Source of the DNA: Actinomycetota bacterium
Lineage (GTDB): Bacteria; Actinomycetota; Actinomycetes; Actinomycetales; Dermatophilaceae
Assembly: GCA_020161845.1 (NCBI GenBank)
Contig: JAIUNK010000016.1
Coordinates: 29,957-93,956, forward strand
Direction: 5' to 3'
Length of the DNA: 64,000 nucleotides
In this document: piece after piece, positions 42,519 to 51,416 of the stretch
Layout: the number at the start of each line of letters is the position of its first letter
Numbering within the stretch: position 1 is the stretch's first letter
The notes under the pieces: generated by a model
What the model was told of the DNA's origin: nothing
The model's input: only the letters and a program-made list of their open reading frames with translations
Databases searched by the model: none
Translations under genes and position numbers: made by a program

Positions 42519-44144
42519 ATGCCCGGCCCCCTACTGCTGGCCGATCTCGTCGCGACCTCGGCTGCGGTCGCTGCGACGCGATCGCGCACCGCGAAGCGCG
42601 ACCTGCTGGCCCAGCTGCTCCGGCGGGCCCCGGCCGAGGAGGTCGCGGTCGTCGCGGCGTACCTGTCCGGCACCCTCCCGCAGGGCCGCATCGGGCTGGG
42701 CTGGCGCAGCCTGCCGCGGGTGGCGGCCGCCGGCACCGCGAGCCTGGCGCTCGCCGACGTCGACGCCGCCCTCACCCGGATCGCCGCCAGCGCGGGCCCC
42801 GGATCCGCGGCCGGGCGGGCCGCGCTGGCGCAGGAGCTGTACGCCGCGGCCACCGCCGACGAACAGGCCTACCTGGGCGCCCTGGTCACGGGCACGCTGC
42901 GGCAGGGGTCGCTGGAGGGTCCGCTGCTGGCCGCGATCGCGGTGGCCTACCAGGTGCCCGAGGACACGGTGCGCCGCGGCCTGATGTTTGCGGGGGCGCC
43001 GGGTCCGCTGGCGGCCGCCGCGGCGACCGGTGGTGTGGCCGCGGTCGAGGCGCTGCGCCTGGAAGTGGGCCGCCCCGTGCGGCCGATGCTCGCGGGATCG
43101 GCGAAGACGGTGCCGGCGGCGTACGGCGTGGTCGATGCCGCCGGGGCGTCCCCTGGAGCCACGGGCGCCTCGGCCGGTGCCGCCGGGGCGTCGACCGAAG
43201 CGACGGGCGCCTCGGCCGGTGCCGCCCCAGTAGTCCAGGCCAAGCTCGACGGCATCCGCATCCAGGTGCACATCGCGGCGCACCTCGGAGCGACCGGCGT
43301 GCGCGTGTTCACCCGCAGCCTCGACGACATCACCGAGCGGCTCCCCGAGGTCGTCGAGCTGGCCCGGTCGCTGCTCGTGCGGTCGGCGGTGCTGGACGGC
43401 GAGGTGCTGGCCCTCGACGGCGCCGGACGGCCGTTGCCGTTCCAGATCACCGGGGCACGCACGGCCTCGACCGCGCCGGCGGACCGGCTGCGCGAGAGCA
43501 CCCCGCTCACGGCGTACCTGTTCGACCTGCTGCACCTCGACGGCCGCGACCTGATCGACGAGCCCCTGCACGAGCGGGACCGGCTGCTGCGCGCGGTGCT
43601 GCCCGCGGCGTCGGTGGTGGCTGCGCGGTGCACCGGCGACGTCGCCGCCGCGCAGGAGTTCGCGGACGGGGTGCTCGCGCAGGGGCACGAGGGGGTGGTG
43701 GTCAAGGACCCGACCAGCCGGTACGCCGCGGGCCGCCGCGGCTCCGGGTGGGTCAAGGTCAAGCCGGTGCGCACCCTGGACCTCGTGGTGTTGGCCGTGG
43801 AACGGGGCAACGGTCGCCGCACCGGCTATCTGTCGAACATCCACCTGGGCGCCCGCGACCCCGAGACGGGCGGGTTCGTCATGGTCGGCAAGACCTTCAA
43901 GGGCATGACGGACGCGATGCTCGCCTGGCAGACGCAGCGCTTCACCGAGCTCGCGACCAGCGACGACGGCTATGTCGTGCAGCTGCGTCCGGAGCAGGTG
44001 GTCGAGGTGGCGATCGACGGGGTGCAGACCTCCCGGCGCTACCCGGGCGGGGTGGCGCTGCGGTTCGCGCGGGTGCTGCGCTATCGGGACGACAAGGCAC
44101 CCGAGGAGATCGACGCCCTGCCCAGCGTGCGTTCGCTGGTGTGA
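42519..44144 (+). CDS. ligB: ATP-dependent DNA ligase, LigB type
   Basis: Non-essential ATP-dependent nick-sealing ligase typical of actinobacteria. The 541-aa protein has an N-terminal helical DNA-binding domain (1-190), the adenylation motif KLDGIR (Lys242), SRSLDDIT-like TRSLDDITERLPEV, DGEVLALD, FDLLHLDG, EGVVVKDP, WVKVKP, and a C-terminal OB-fold. Directly before the active-site Lys lies an unusual Gly/Ala/Ser/Thr-rich insert (207-237) made of two 14-residue copies. A full promoter, TTGCCC (42485) and TACCCT (42507), precedes ATG 42519 by 6 nt, so the mRNA is probably leaderless. Confidence 0.92.
   Translation: MPGPLLLADLVATSAAVAATRSRTAKRDLLAQLLRRAPAEEVAVVAAYLSGTLPQGRIGLGWRSLPRVAAAGTASLALADVDAALTRIAASAGPGSAAGRAALAQELYAAATADEQAYLGALVTGTLRQGSLEGPLLAAIAVAYQVPEDTVRRGLMFAGAPGPLAAAAATGGVAAVEALRLEVGRPVRPMLAGSAKTVPAAYGVVDAAGASPGATGASAGAAGASTEATGASAGAAPVVQAKLDGIRIQVHIAAHLGATGVRVFTRSLDDITERLPEVVELARSLLVRSAVLDGEVLALDGAGRPLPFQITGARTASTAPADRLRESTPLTAYLFDLLHLDGRDLIDEPLHERDRLLRAVLPAASVVAARCTGDVAAAQEFADGVLAQGHEGVVVKDPTSRYAAGRRGSGWVKVKPVRTLDLVVLAVERGNGRRTGYLSNIHLGARDPETGGFVMVGKTFKGMTDAMLAWQTQRFTELATSDDGYVVQLRPEQVVEVAIDGVQTSRRYPGGVALRFARVLRYRDDKAPEEIDALPSVRSLV
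43143..43226. repeat. 42-bp direct duplication inside ligB
   Basis: Two tandem 42-bp copies encode GASPGATGASAGAA and GASTEATGASAGAA. The duplication keeps frame and sits 16 nt before the Lys242 active-site segment. Confidence 0.8.
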
Positions 44145-44194
44145 GGTCCGGGTCGCCGGGTGCGCCCGCGCCGCCGGTGGCCTGACTCCGGGGG

Positions 44195-44236
44195 CAAGTC
44201 TGCACTAAGAGAAATTTTGCCCGCAGTGCAGTCTTG
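44195..44236. promoter_or_regulatory. Operator and promoter of the TetR-MMPL unit
   Basis: CAAGTCTGCACT (44195-44206) and AGTGCAGTCTTG (44225-44236) are 12-nt inverted arms with one mismatch and an 18-nt AT-rich spacer. TTGCCC (44217-44222) and CACCCT (44240-44245) form a 17-nt-spaced promoter that overlaps the right arm, ending 6 nt before the regulator's GTG. The layout fits autorepression by the TetR protein. Confidence 0.6.
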
Positions 44237-44251
44237 TGTCACCCTGGACGA

Positions 44252-44881
44252 GTGACCGCCACCGCACCCCTGGGCCGCCGGGAGGCCAACAAGCGGCGCA
44301 CCCGGGAGGCGGTCGTGCAGGCCGCCGAACGGCTGCTGCAGACCGAACGGCTGGAGACCCTCACCGCGGAGAAGGTGGCCGATGCCGCCGGCATCTCCCG
44401 GCGTACCTTCTTCAACTACTTCCCCAGCGTCGAGGCCGTCTACGCGTTCCAGGCCCAACAGGTGCTGGAGGACTTCCGCACCGGGCTGGCGGCCCGCCCC
44501 CCGGACGAGCCGCTGGTCGACGGCGCCAAGGCCGTGGTACGCGAGGTGTTCACGGTCGAGGCGCTGGCCCACGCCGTCCAGACGTGGCGCGTCGTCGACG
44601 GTTCCCCCGCCGCGAATCGCTACGTGCTGGAGTCGACCCACGAATCGGTCGCCGCGCTGGGCGAGGAGTGGGCCGGCGACCGGCTCCGGTCGGCATCGGC
44701 GGGCACCACGGGACTGCGCGTCGCGGTCCTCGCCGCCGCCTGCGTCGCCGCCTTCGATGTGGCCCGCCGGGACTGGCTGGCCCGACACGACGGCCCGGTG
44801 GACGCCGCCGGCCGAACCGACTTCATCCACACGGTGGGCGCCGCCTTCGAGGTGCTGCGCCCCGCCGTCGAAACCGCCTGA
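44252..44881 (+). CDS. TetR-family repressor of the adjacent MMPL transporter
   Basis: The 209-aa protein has an N-terminal TetR helix-turn-helix (RRTREAVVQAAERLLQTE, then TAEKVADAAGISRRTFFNYFPS) and a helical ligand-binding half. GTG 44252 is chosen because the HTH then begins at the usual distance and the promoter hexamer is 6 nt upstream; TTG 44234 would extend it by six residues. The MMPL gene starts 21 nt after its stop, so the two form an operon. The inducer is probably a substrate of that pump. Confidence 0.87.
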   Translation: MTATAPLGRREANKRRTREAVVQAAERLLQTERLETLTAEKVADAAGISRRTFFNYFPSVEAVYAFQAQQVLEDFRTGLAARPPDEPLVDGAKAVVREVFTVEALAHAVQTWRVVDGSPAANRYVLESTHESVAALGEEWAGDRLRSASAGTTGLRVAVLAAACVAAFDVARRDWLARHDGPVDAAGRTDFIHTVGAAFEVLRPAVETA

Positions 44882-44902
44882 GCCACCGGAAGGACATCAC
44901 TC

Positions 44903-47900
44903 GTGGCCACCTACCTCTACCGGCTCGGCCGGTTCACCGCCCGCCGGGCCTGGGCCGTCGTGCTGACCTGGATCGTCGTGCTGCTCGCCGTCGGCGGTGC
45001 CGCGGCCGGCTTCGGCAAGCCGTTCACCTCGAAGATGACCATCCCGGGGACCGAATTCCAGACCGTCCTGGACGACCTGCACCACGCCATGCCCAAGGCG
45101 GCCGGCGGGATCGGGACCGTCGTCTTCGCCACCTCGGACGGCACCCCGTTCACGGACGCCCAGAAGCGCGCCATCGCGGACGTCACCAAGCAGTGGGCGG
45201 CGATCCCCGAGGTCGACAGCGCGCTCGACCCGTTCGTCACCCAGCAGCAGCTCGACGACGGCCGCAAGCAGGTCGCCGACGGAACGGCCGCGCTGGCCGC
45301 CGGCAGCGACCAGATCGCGGCGAACGAGAAGAAGCTCGCCGACGGCAAGACGGCGCTCGCCGCCGGGCAGCGCGAACTCGACGCCAACGCCGCCAAGATC
45401 GCCTCGGGTCAACAGCAGCTCGCCGCGGGTGAGGCGCAGTGGCAGGAGGGCAAGAGGCAGTACGACGTGGGCGCGGCGAAGCTCGCCGAGGGCCAGCGTC
45501 AACTCGCCGCCGGGGAGGCCAAGCTGGCGACGGGCCAGCGCGACTACGCCGCGAACGCCGCCCGACTTGCCGATGGCCAGCGGCAGATCACCGACGGCTA
45601 CGCGCAGATCGACCAATCGCTGCAGGCCGCCGGCCTGACCCGGGCCACCCTGCCCGGCGCCGTGACCGGCCTGCAGCAGCAGGTGACCGGCCTGCAGAAG
45701 ACCTACGATGCGGCGCTGGCCCAATACGGCGCCACGGCCTCCGAGACCCTCGTCGCGCGGACCGCGTTGCAGAGCGCCCAGGGCCAGCTCACCAAGCTGC
45801 AGACCGCGCAGAGCACGCTGACCACCCTGGCCAAGCAGCAGACCGAGGTCACGGCCGGGCAACAGCAGCTTGCCACCGGCAAGACCCAGCTCGATGCGGC
45901 TCGCGCCCAGGTCGCCACCGCCCGCACCCAGGTCGCCACCGGCCAGCGCGAGCTCGACGCGGCCAAGGCCAAGCTCGATGCGAGCCGCCGCCAGCTCGAC
46001 GCCAGCGCCGCCCAACTGGCCGACGGCCAGACCCAGCTCGCCGCGGGACGCGCCAAGCTGGAGAAGTCTCGCGCCGAACTGACCGCGGGCGAGAAGCAGC
46101 TCGCCGACGCCAAGAAGCAGCTGCCCGGCGGGCAGCAGGACCTGACCCGCGCACAGCGGCGGCTCGCCCTGATGGACGGGCTGCGTTCCGTGAACACCCG
46201 CGGCGACGTGGCCGTCACCCAGGTCGTTTTCACGCAGGACAGCTACTCGGTGGCCAAGGCCACCAAGGAAGCCATCCCGGCTAAGGCCGGTGCGCTCGCC
46301 GACGCCGGCGTACGGGTGGAGTACTCCAAGGAGATCGCCCAGGAACTGAAGTTCATCGGCCCCGGCGAGATCATCGGCATCGTCGTGGCCGGCATCGTGC
46401 TGCTCGTCATGCTGGGCTCGGTCCTAGCCGCCGGACTGCCGTTGCTCACCGCACTCATCGGCGTCGCGGTCGGCCTGCTCGGCGCCGTCGCGATGACGCA
46501 CTTCATCGAGATGACCGACGTCACCCCGGCGCTGGCGCTGATGCTCGGCCTGGCGGTCGGCATCGACTATTCGCTGTTCCTGGTCAACCGGCATCGGGAG
46601 CAGCTGGCCCGCGGAGTACCGCTGGTCGAATCCATCGCCCGCGCCACCGGCACCGCGGGCAGCGCCGTGCTGTTCGCCGGCCTGACCGTCATCGTCGCGC
46701 TGTCGGCGCTGCAGCTCACCGGGATCCCGTTCCTGGGGATCATGGGCTTCGTCGCAGCGGCGACCGTCGCGGTCGCGGTGATCCTCGCGCTCACCCTGAC
46801 CCCGGCGCTGCTCGCGCTGCTCGGGGGCCGGGCGCTCTCGCCGAAGGCCCGCACCGCGCTCGCCGCCAAGCTCGCCGCCGAGGAGGCCGAGGCGGACTCC
46901 GAGGACGCAGAGCTCGCCGGGTCCGGGGCCGGGTCCGGCGGCGGGGACGGCCTGCACGGCGGCACTCACCACGAGGGCCGCGGACACGGCTGGGGTGGCC
47001 TGGTCACCCGGCACCACTGGATCACGCTCGCCGCCTGCACGGTGCTGCTGTCGATCCTCGCCATTCCGGCGGCCTCGCTGAAACTGGGGCTGCCCGACGG
47101 GGCGTACGAGCCGCACAACTCCACGGCGTACCGCACCTACACCGCCATCGGCGACAACTTCGGCCCCGGCCGTAACGGCCCGATCATCGCGGTCGCCAAG
47201 GCCGACCAGGCCACCGTCGCCGGGCTGGACGACGCCAAGCAGACCGACCTGGAGCTCACCATCGGGGAGAAGCTGCGCGCGGTGAACGGGGTCGCGTACG
47301 TTGTGCCCGTCGGGCACAGCGACGACCGGCGCACCATGGTGTTCCAGGTGGTGCCGCGCACCGGGCCATCCGAGGACGCGACCGCGGCGCTGGTCCGCGA
47401 CCTGCGCTCGGCGGTCCCGTCGATCCGGGAGGCCACCGGGCTGTCGTCGGTGGGCTACGCCGGCCAGACGGTGGCGAACATCGACATCTCCGCGGCGCTG
47501 CGCGACGCCCTCCCGGCGTATCTCGTGGTCGTGGTCGGGATCTCGCTGATCCTGCTGCTGCTGGTGTTCCGCTCCATCGTCGTGCCGATCCTGGCGACCG
47601 CCGGCTTCCTGCTGTCCGTGGCCGCGGCGTTCGGTGCGGTCGTGGCGGTCTACCAGTGGGGTTGGCTTTCGGGGCTGTTCGGGGTCGAGCATCCCGGTCT
47701 GGTGCTGAGCTTCCTGCCGACGCTGGTCATCGGCATCCTGTTCGGGCTGGCGATGGACTACCAGATGTTCCTGGTCTCCGGGATGCGCGAGGCGTGGGCG
47801 CACGGGCACGCGCCGCGGACGGCCGTGCGGTCCGGGTTCAGCCACGGCGCCCGGGTCGTCACGGCGGCGGCGCTGATCATGATGGCGGTGTTCGGTTCGT

Positions 47901-48244
47901 TCGTGCACGCCGAACTGACGATGGTCCGGCCGATCGGGTTCGCGCTGGCCATCGGCGTGCTGATCGACGCGTTCGTGGTGCGGATGACGGCCATGCCGGC
48001 GGTCATGCACATTCTGGGGGAGAAGGCCTGGTACATCCCCGCCTGGTTGGATCGCCTCCTGCCCGACCTGGACGTGGAGGGCACCAAGCTGGAGGCCGCC
48101 CGGATCGCCGCGGAGGGTGGCGACGGCGCGGGGACTGGCGACGGCCCTTCGGGTGGTGAGGGCCCTTCGGGTGGCGAGGGCACGGCGGGAGATCACCCCT
48201 GGCCGGACACCAAGCCGACGCCGACGGTCTCCGAACGCGTCTGA
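44903..48244 (+). CDS. MMPL/RND-family transporter with a long coiled-coil insert
   Basis: The 1,113-aa protein has the two-fold MMPL layout: TM1 (residues 16-37), an exported domain, TM2-6 (about 487-650), a cytosolic linker, TM7, a second exported domain and TM8-12. The motif LGLAVGIDYSLFLVNRHREQL and its repeat GILFGLAMDYQMFLVSGMREA are the proton-relay signatures. The first exported domain contains about 310 residues (114-425) of regular Ala/Gln/Leu/Gly heptad-like repeats (LAAGQRELD, LADGQTQLA) predicted as long coiled coils. The GTG start follows GGAAGGACATC. Its TetR neighbour implies inducible export of lipids or toxic compounds. Confidence 0.9.
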   Translation: MATYLYRLGRFTARRAWAVVLTWIVVLLAVGGAAAGFGKPFTSKMTIPGTEFQTVLDDLHHAMPKAAGGIGTVVFATSDGTPFTDAQKRAIADVTKQWAAIPEVDSALDPFVTQQQLDDGRKQVADGTAALAAGSDQIAANEKKLADGKTALAAGQRELDANAAKIASGQQQLAAGEAQWQEGKRQYDVGAAKLAEGQRQLAAGEAKLATGQRDYAANAARLADGQRQITDGYAQIDQSLQAAGLTRATLPGAVTGLQQQVTGLQKTYDAALAQYGATASETLVARTALQSAQGQLTKLQTAQSTLTTLAKQQTEVTAGQQQLATGKTQLDAARAQVATARTQVATGQRELDAAKAKLDASRRQLDASAAQLADGQTQLAAGRAKLEKSRAELTAGEKQLADAKKQLPGGQQDLTRAQRRLALMDGLRSVNTRGDVAVTQVVFTQDSYSVAKATKEAIPAKAGALADAGVRVEYSKEIAQELKFIGPGEIIGIVVAGIVLLVMLGSVLAAGLPLLTALIGVAVGLLGAVAMTHFIEMTDVTPALALMLGLAVGIDYSLFLVNRHREQLARGVPLVESIARATGTAGSAVLFAGLTVIVALSALQLTGIPFLGIMGFVAAATVAVAVILALTLTPALLALLGGRALSPKARTALAAKLAAEEAEADSEDAELAGSGAGSGGGDGLHGGTHHEGRGHGWGGLVTRHHWITLAACTVLLSILAIPAASLKLGLPDGAYEPHNSTAYRTYTAIGDNFGPGRNGPIIAVAKADQATVAGLDDAKQTDLELTIGEKLRAVNGVAYVVPVGHSDDRRTMVFQVVPRTGPSEDATAALVRDLRSAVPSIREATGLSSVGYAGQTVANIDISAALRDALPAYLVVVVGISLILLLLVFRSIVVPILATAGFLLSVAAAFGAVVAVYQWGWLSGLFGVEHPGLVLSFLPTLVIGILFGLAMDYQMFLVSGMREAWAHGHAPRTAVRSGFSHGARVVTAAALIMMAVFGSFVHAELTMVRPIGFALAIGVLIDAFVVRMTAMPAVMHILGEKAWYIPAWLDRLLPDLDVEGTKLEAARIAAEGGDGAGTGDGPSGGEGPSGGEGTAGDHPWPDTKPTPTVSERV

Positions 48245-48305
48245 TCCCCGCCGGACGCTGCAGCAGATGGCGCCGCAGTGCCGCACAGCCGGACCGAGGC
48301 AGCAC

Positions 48306-48406
48306 AAACCGATATCGCTTTGGTGACGGCACTCCGAACCCCACGCCCGTGAACTGCGACAATTCCTCAGGGGAAAGTCGGCAGCGGACCAATGCGATAT
48401 CGGTTT
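48306..48406. repeat. ~100-nt inverted-repeat element, copy B
   Basis: AAACCGATATCGCTTTGGT (48306-48324) and its inverted partner (48388-48406) match at 18 of 19 positions and span 101 nt in the gap between the convergent MMPL and dehydrogenase genes. The sequence is strikingly AT-richer than its surroundings and related to copy A near 38.5 kb. It could act as a bidirectional terminator, but the conserved arms suggest a dispersed repeat. Confidence 0.65.
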
Positions 48407-48442
48407 GGGCGCCCCATCGCCGCCCTCGTCCGGAATCTTCGG

Positions 48443-49384
48443 TCAGCGATCGACCAGATTGCGCAGTTCCTCGCCCGCGAGCAGCCGCCGCAGGTTGTCC
48501 TCGATCAGCGCCGCCGACCCGACCGGCCGACCACCGGCGCCGTGCGGCGTGATGACCACGTTCGGCGCGTCCCACAGGGGACTCTCGGCGGGTAGCGGCT
48601 CGACGCGGGTCACGTCCAGGGCCGCCCCGGCGAGACGACCCTCGTGCAGGGCCGCGACCAGCGCGTCCTCGGCCACGGTCGAGCCGCGGCCGACGTTGAC
48701 GATCAGCGCGTGCGCCGGCAGCCGGGCCAATCGCGCCGCAGAGAGGGCGCCGTTGGTCTCCGGGGTACTCGGCAGCACCATGACCAGCACGTCCGTAGCC
48801 GCCAGCGCCGCGTCGAGCTCGTCCTGCGCGAGCACCGGAAAGCCGCCCCGCTCCCCGGCGCTGCGGGCCACCCCGGTCACCTGCGCGCCCAGCGCGGCGA
48901 GCAGCCGTGCCAGCGTCTGGCCGATGCTGCCGAACCCCCAGATCAGCACCCTCGCGCCGAGCAGCGTCGTGACCCGACCCTGCGGGTGCAGCGGCCGAGG
49001 TCCGCCCAGGGCCCGCGACCACTCGTGTCGCGCCTGCGCCTGCGCCGCCGCCGGCAGCTCCCGGACCAGCGCAAGGATCAGCGCCAACGCGTGCTCGCTC
49101 ACCGGCTGGTCGTGTAGGCCGACGCCACCGGTGACCACGACGTCCGCGCCGAACCCGGCCCCCAGCACGAGATCGGGCCCCGCGGCGAGCGTGGCCACCC
49201 AGCGCAGCCGCGTCAGCCGCCGCGCGGTGTCGGCGAGCATGTCCGGCCCATTGGCCCAATCCACGAAGAACTCGGCGTCGGCATGCTCGTCGGGGATCGG
49301 CCGGTTGTTCCGGTACCGCACCAGCGCCACCCCCTCCGGCAGCGTCGGCTCCTCCTCGACCAGCGACGGCAACAGCAGCTTCAT
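48443..49384 (-). CDS. D-isomer-specific 2-hydroxyacid dehydrogenase
   Basis: The 313-aa NAD(P)-dependent dehydrogenase has the dinucleotide motif VLIWGFGSIGQTLARLL, the segment VLPSTPETNGALSAARL, the catalytic Arg in NVGRGSTV, Glu in the LDVTRVEPLP segment and His in ITPHGAGG. The family covers glyoxylate/hydroxypyruvate reductases and phosphoglycerate dehydrogenases; the substrate is not clear. ATG 49384 follows GGGAGGATCC and overlaps the stop of the upstream TRIC-type gene (ATGA), so the two are translationally coupled. Confidence 0.88.
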   Translation of the reverse strand: MKLLLPSLVEEEPTLPEGVALVRYRNNRPIPDEHADAEFFVDWANGPDMLADTARRLTRLRWVATLAAGPDLVLGAGFGADVVVTGGVGLHDQPVSEHALALILALVRELPAAAQAQARHEWSRALGGPRPLHPQGRVTTLLGARVLIWGFGSIGQTLARLLAALGAQVTGVARSAGERGGFPVLAQDELDAALAATDVLVMVLPSTPETNGALSAARLARLPAHALIVNVGRGSTVAEDALVAALHEGRLAGAALDVTRVEPLPAESPLWDAPNVVITPHGAGGRPVGSAALIEDNLRRLLAGEELRNLVDR

Positions 49385-50145
49385 GGATCCTCCCGGTCCG
49401 GTGGGCTCGGGGACGAGGGTATGTCGTGAGCCGCCGCAGCGCGCCTGGGGCCGGGGCGGCGCAGCGTCGCGGCGTAACGCAGCGGCAGCCCACCGAGCGG
49501 CACCAACGAACGGCGCAGGCTCCACTGCGCGGCGCCGGGCAGCGTCCAGCCCCGCCAGCGGGCCATCAGCCCGAGCAGCCCGCAGCTGCCGATGGCCAGG
49601 CCCATCCCCAGAATCGGCTGGCCGGCCTGGGCGCACACCAGCATCTCGGCGCTGCCGACGAGGGCCACGGTGGCGTAGAGCGGGTTGCCCCCGAACACCC
49701 CCGGCACCCGGGCGACCAGGACGTCGCGGATGATCCCGCCGCCGATCGCGGTGAGCACGCCGACCAGCAGGCTCGGCAGCCACGCCAACCCCATCGACGT
49801 CGCCTTGAGGGTGCCGGTGGCCGACCAGCAACCCAGGGCCAGCAGGTCGGCGACGGTCAGCACCTGGCGCGAGCGGCGACCGCGCAGGTCCAGCAGGTAC
49901 GCGGCGGTGGAGGCGGCGACGGCGGCGGGCAGGTAGGCCGGGTGGGTGAGCGCGACCGGGAACCCGGTGCCCAGCAGCACATCCCGTAGGACGCCGCCGC
50001 CCAGCCCCGAGCAGATCCCGAGCACGACGAAGCCGACGATGTCGAACCGGTGCGCCCGCGCGACGGCCCCACCGAGCAGCGCGTTGGCCACGACGCCGGT
50101 GAGGTCCACCGCGTTGAACAGCTCACTCGGGTCATAACCGGTCAC
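49381..50145 (-). CDS. Trimeric intracellular cation channel-like protein (UPF0126)
   Basis: The 254-aa protein has seven hydrophobic segments and two copies of the family signature: GICSGLGGGVLRDVLLG and LTAIGGGIIRDVLV. This is the YadS/YicG (TRIC-like) family; bacterial members have been linked to glycine uptake or cation conduction. The C-terminal 45 residues are Arg/Pro-rich and cytosolic. TACGAT lies exactly 6 nt before GTG 50145, suggesting a leaderless mRNA. Its stop overlaps the start of the 2-hydroxyacid dehydrogenase; a link through glycine/glyoxylate metabolism is attractive but inferred. Confidence 0.88.
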   Translation of the reverse strand: MTGYDPSELFNAVDLTGVVANALLGGAVARAHRFDIVGFVVLGICSGLGGGVLRDVLLGTGFPVALTHPAYLPAAVAASTAAYLLDLRGRRSRQVLTVADLLALGCWSATGTLKATSMGLAWLPSLLVGVLTAIGGGIIRDVLVARVPGVFGGNPLYATVALVGSAEMLVCAQAGQPILGMGLAIGSCGLLGLMARWRGWTLPGAAQWSLRRSLVPLGGLPLRYAATLRRPGPRRAAAAHDIPSSPSPPDREDP

Positions 50146-50193
50146 CGGCCGATCGTAAGCGGCCGGCCCTGGCCCCGGCCGGAGCGCCTCAAC

Positions 50194-50234
50194 CGGCTCG
50201 ACTCAACCCGGCTCGACTCAACCCGCTCGACTCA
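50194..50234. repeat. 15-bp tandem repeat, about 2.7 copies
   Basis: CGGCTCGACTCAACC repeats twice exactly and a third time partly, in the short gap before the aldo/keto reductase end. The last copy supplies that gene's stop codon. Confidence 0.75.
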
Positions 50235-51212
50235 GAAGCCCTCGGGCAGCCGCGGGGTGTACGCCGCCGTCAACCGAGCCGCTTCCTCGTCGGTGAGCAC
50301 CAGATCGCAGGCCGCGATGGCGTCGGTCAGGTGCTGCAGCTTCGTGGCGCCCACGATGGGGGAGGTGATGGCGGGCTGACGGCGTACCCACGCCAGCGCC
50401 ACCTGAGCCATCGACACGCCGCGCTCCGCGGCGATCTGTCCGACCGCGTCGACGATGAGCCGGTCGGCGTCCTGCTGCTGGGTGTAGGTGCCCGTGGTGA
50501 GCAGCCGGTCCGACTCCTCGCGGTTGGTCCGCTCACCCCACGGTCGGGTCAGGCGCCCGCGGGCCAACGGGCTCCACGGGATCACCCCGACGCCGGTGTC
50601 GAGGCAGTACGGGTGCATCTCCCGCTCCTCCTCGCGCTGCAGCAGGTTGTAGTGGTCCTGCATCGTCACGAAGCGGGTCCAGCCGCCGAGGTCGGCGGCG
50701 TGCTGCAGCTGCGCGAACTGCCACGTCCACATCGAGCTGGCCCCCAGGTAGCGGGCCTTGCCCGCCTTCACCACGTCGTGCAGGGCCTCCATCGTCTCCT
50801 CGATGGGGGTCTCGGTGTCGAACCGGTGGATCTGGTAGAGGTCCACGTAGTCCATCCCGAGCCGCCGCAGGCTGGCGTCGATGGCACTCATGATGTGCTT
50901 GCGGGACAGGCCCCGACCGTGCGGGCCGTCGTGCATCGGCATGTACACCTTGGTCGCCACGACGATCTCGTCGCGGTTGGCCAGCTCCCGCAACGCCCGC
51001 CCGGTGATCTCTTCGGAGGCGCCGGCGGAGTACATGTCCGCCGTGTCGAACGCCGTCACCCCCGCCTCGAGCGCGACCCGGATGATGGCGCGGCTGTCCT
51101 CCTCGCCGAGGCTCCACTTCATCAAGCCTGCACCCGGCGTGCCGAAACTCATGCAGCCCAAGGTGATCGCGGACAGATGCAGCCCACTGGCGCCGACGCG
51201 TACCTGATCCAT
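50232..51212 (-). CDS. Aldo/keto reductase, YajO-like
   Basis: The 326-aa protein follows the longer AKR layout: AFDTADMYSAGASEE with catalytic Asp and Tyr, IVVATKVYMPM with Lys, LYQIHRFDTETPIEE with His, and the C-terminal SPIVGATKLQHLTDAI cofactor motif. It resembles YajO/YakC-type reductases, whose natural substrates are mostly unsettled carbonyls. TAGGCT lies exactly 6 nt before ATG 51212 with no Shine-Dalgarno, so a leaderless transcript is likely. It is divergent from a small membrane protein. Confidence 0.88.
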   Translation of the reverse strand: MDQVRVGASGLHLSAITLGCMSFGTPGAGLMKWSLGEEDSRAIIRVALEAGVTAFDTADMYSAGASEEITGRALRELANRDEIVVATKVYMPMHDGPHGRGLSRKHIMSAIDASLRRLGMDYVDLYQIHRFDTETPIEETMEALHDVVKAGKARYLGASSMWTWQFAQLQHAADLGGWTRFVTMQDHYNLLQREEEREMHPYCLDTGVGVIPWSPLARGRLTRPWGERTNREESDRLLTTGTYTQQQDADRLIVDAVGQIAAERGVSMAQVALAWVRRQPAITSPIVGATKLQHLTDAIAACDLVLTDEEAARLTAAYTPRLPEGF

Positions 51213-51416
51213 GGCCGCAGCCTAGGCGTGCCCGACGGTTCTCCTCCTGCCGGGGGAGGCGTACGCCGAGTGGGGTCGGCGCACGACCCCCCGCGCGGCG
51301 GGGGCGGCTCCGTCCGGCGGCCGATTCGCGGCCACGGCCGGCGGCCCTAGCGTCGAAGTCATCAGCACACCGCCCAGCCCGGTATCCACCGAACCGGCCG
51401 TCCCCAGGAGTCCGCC

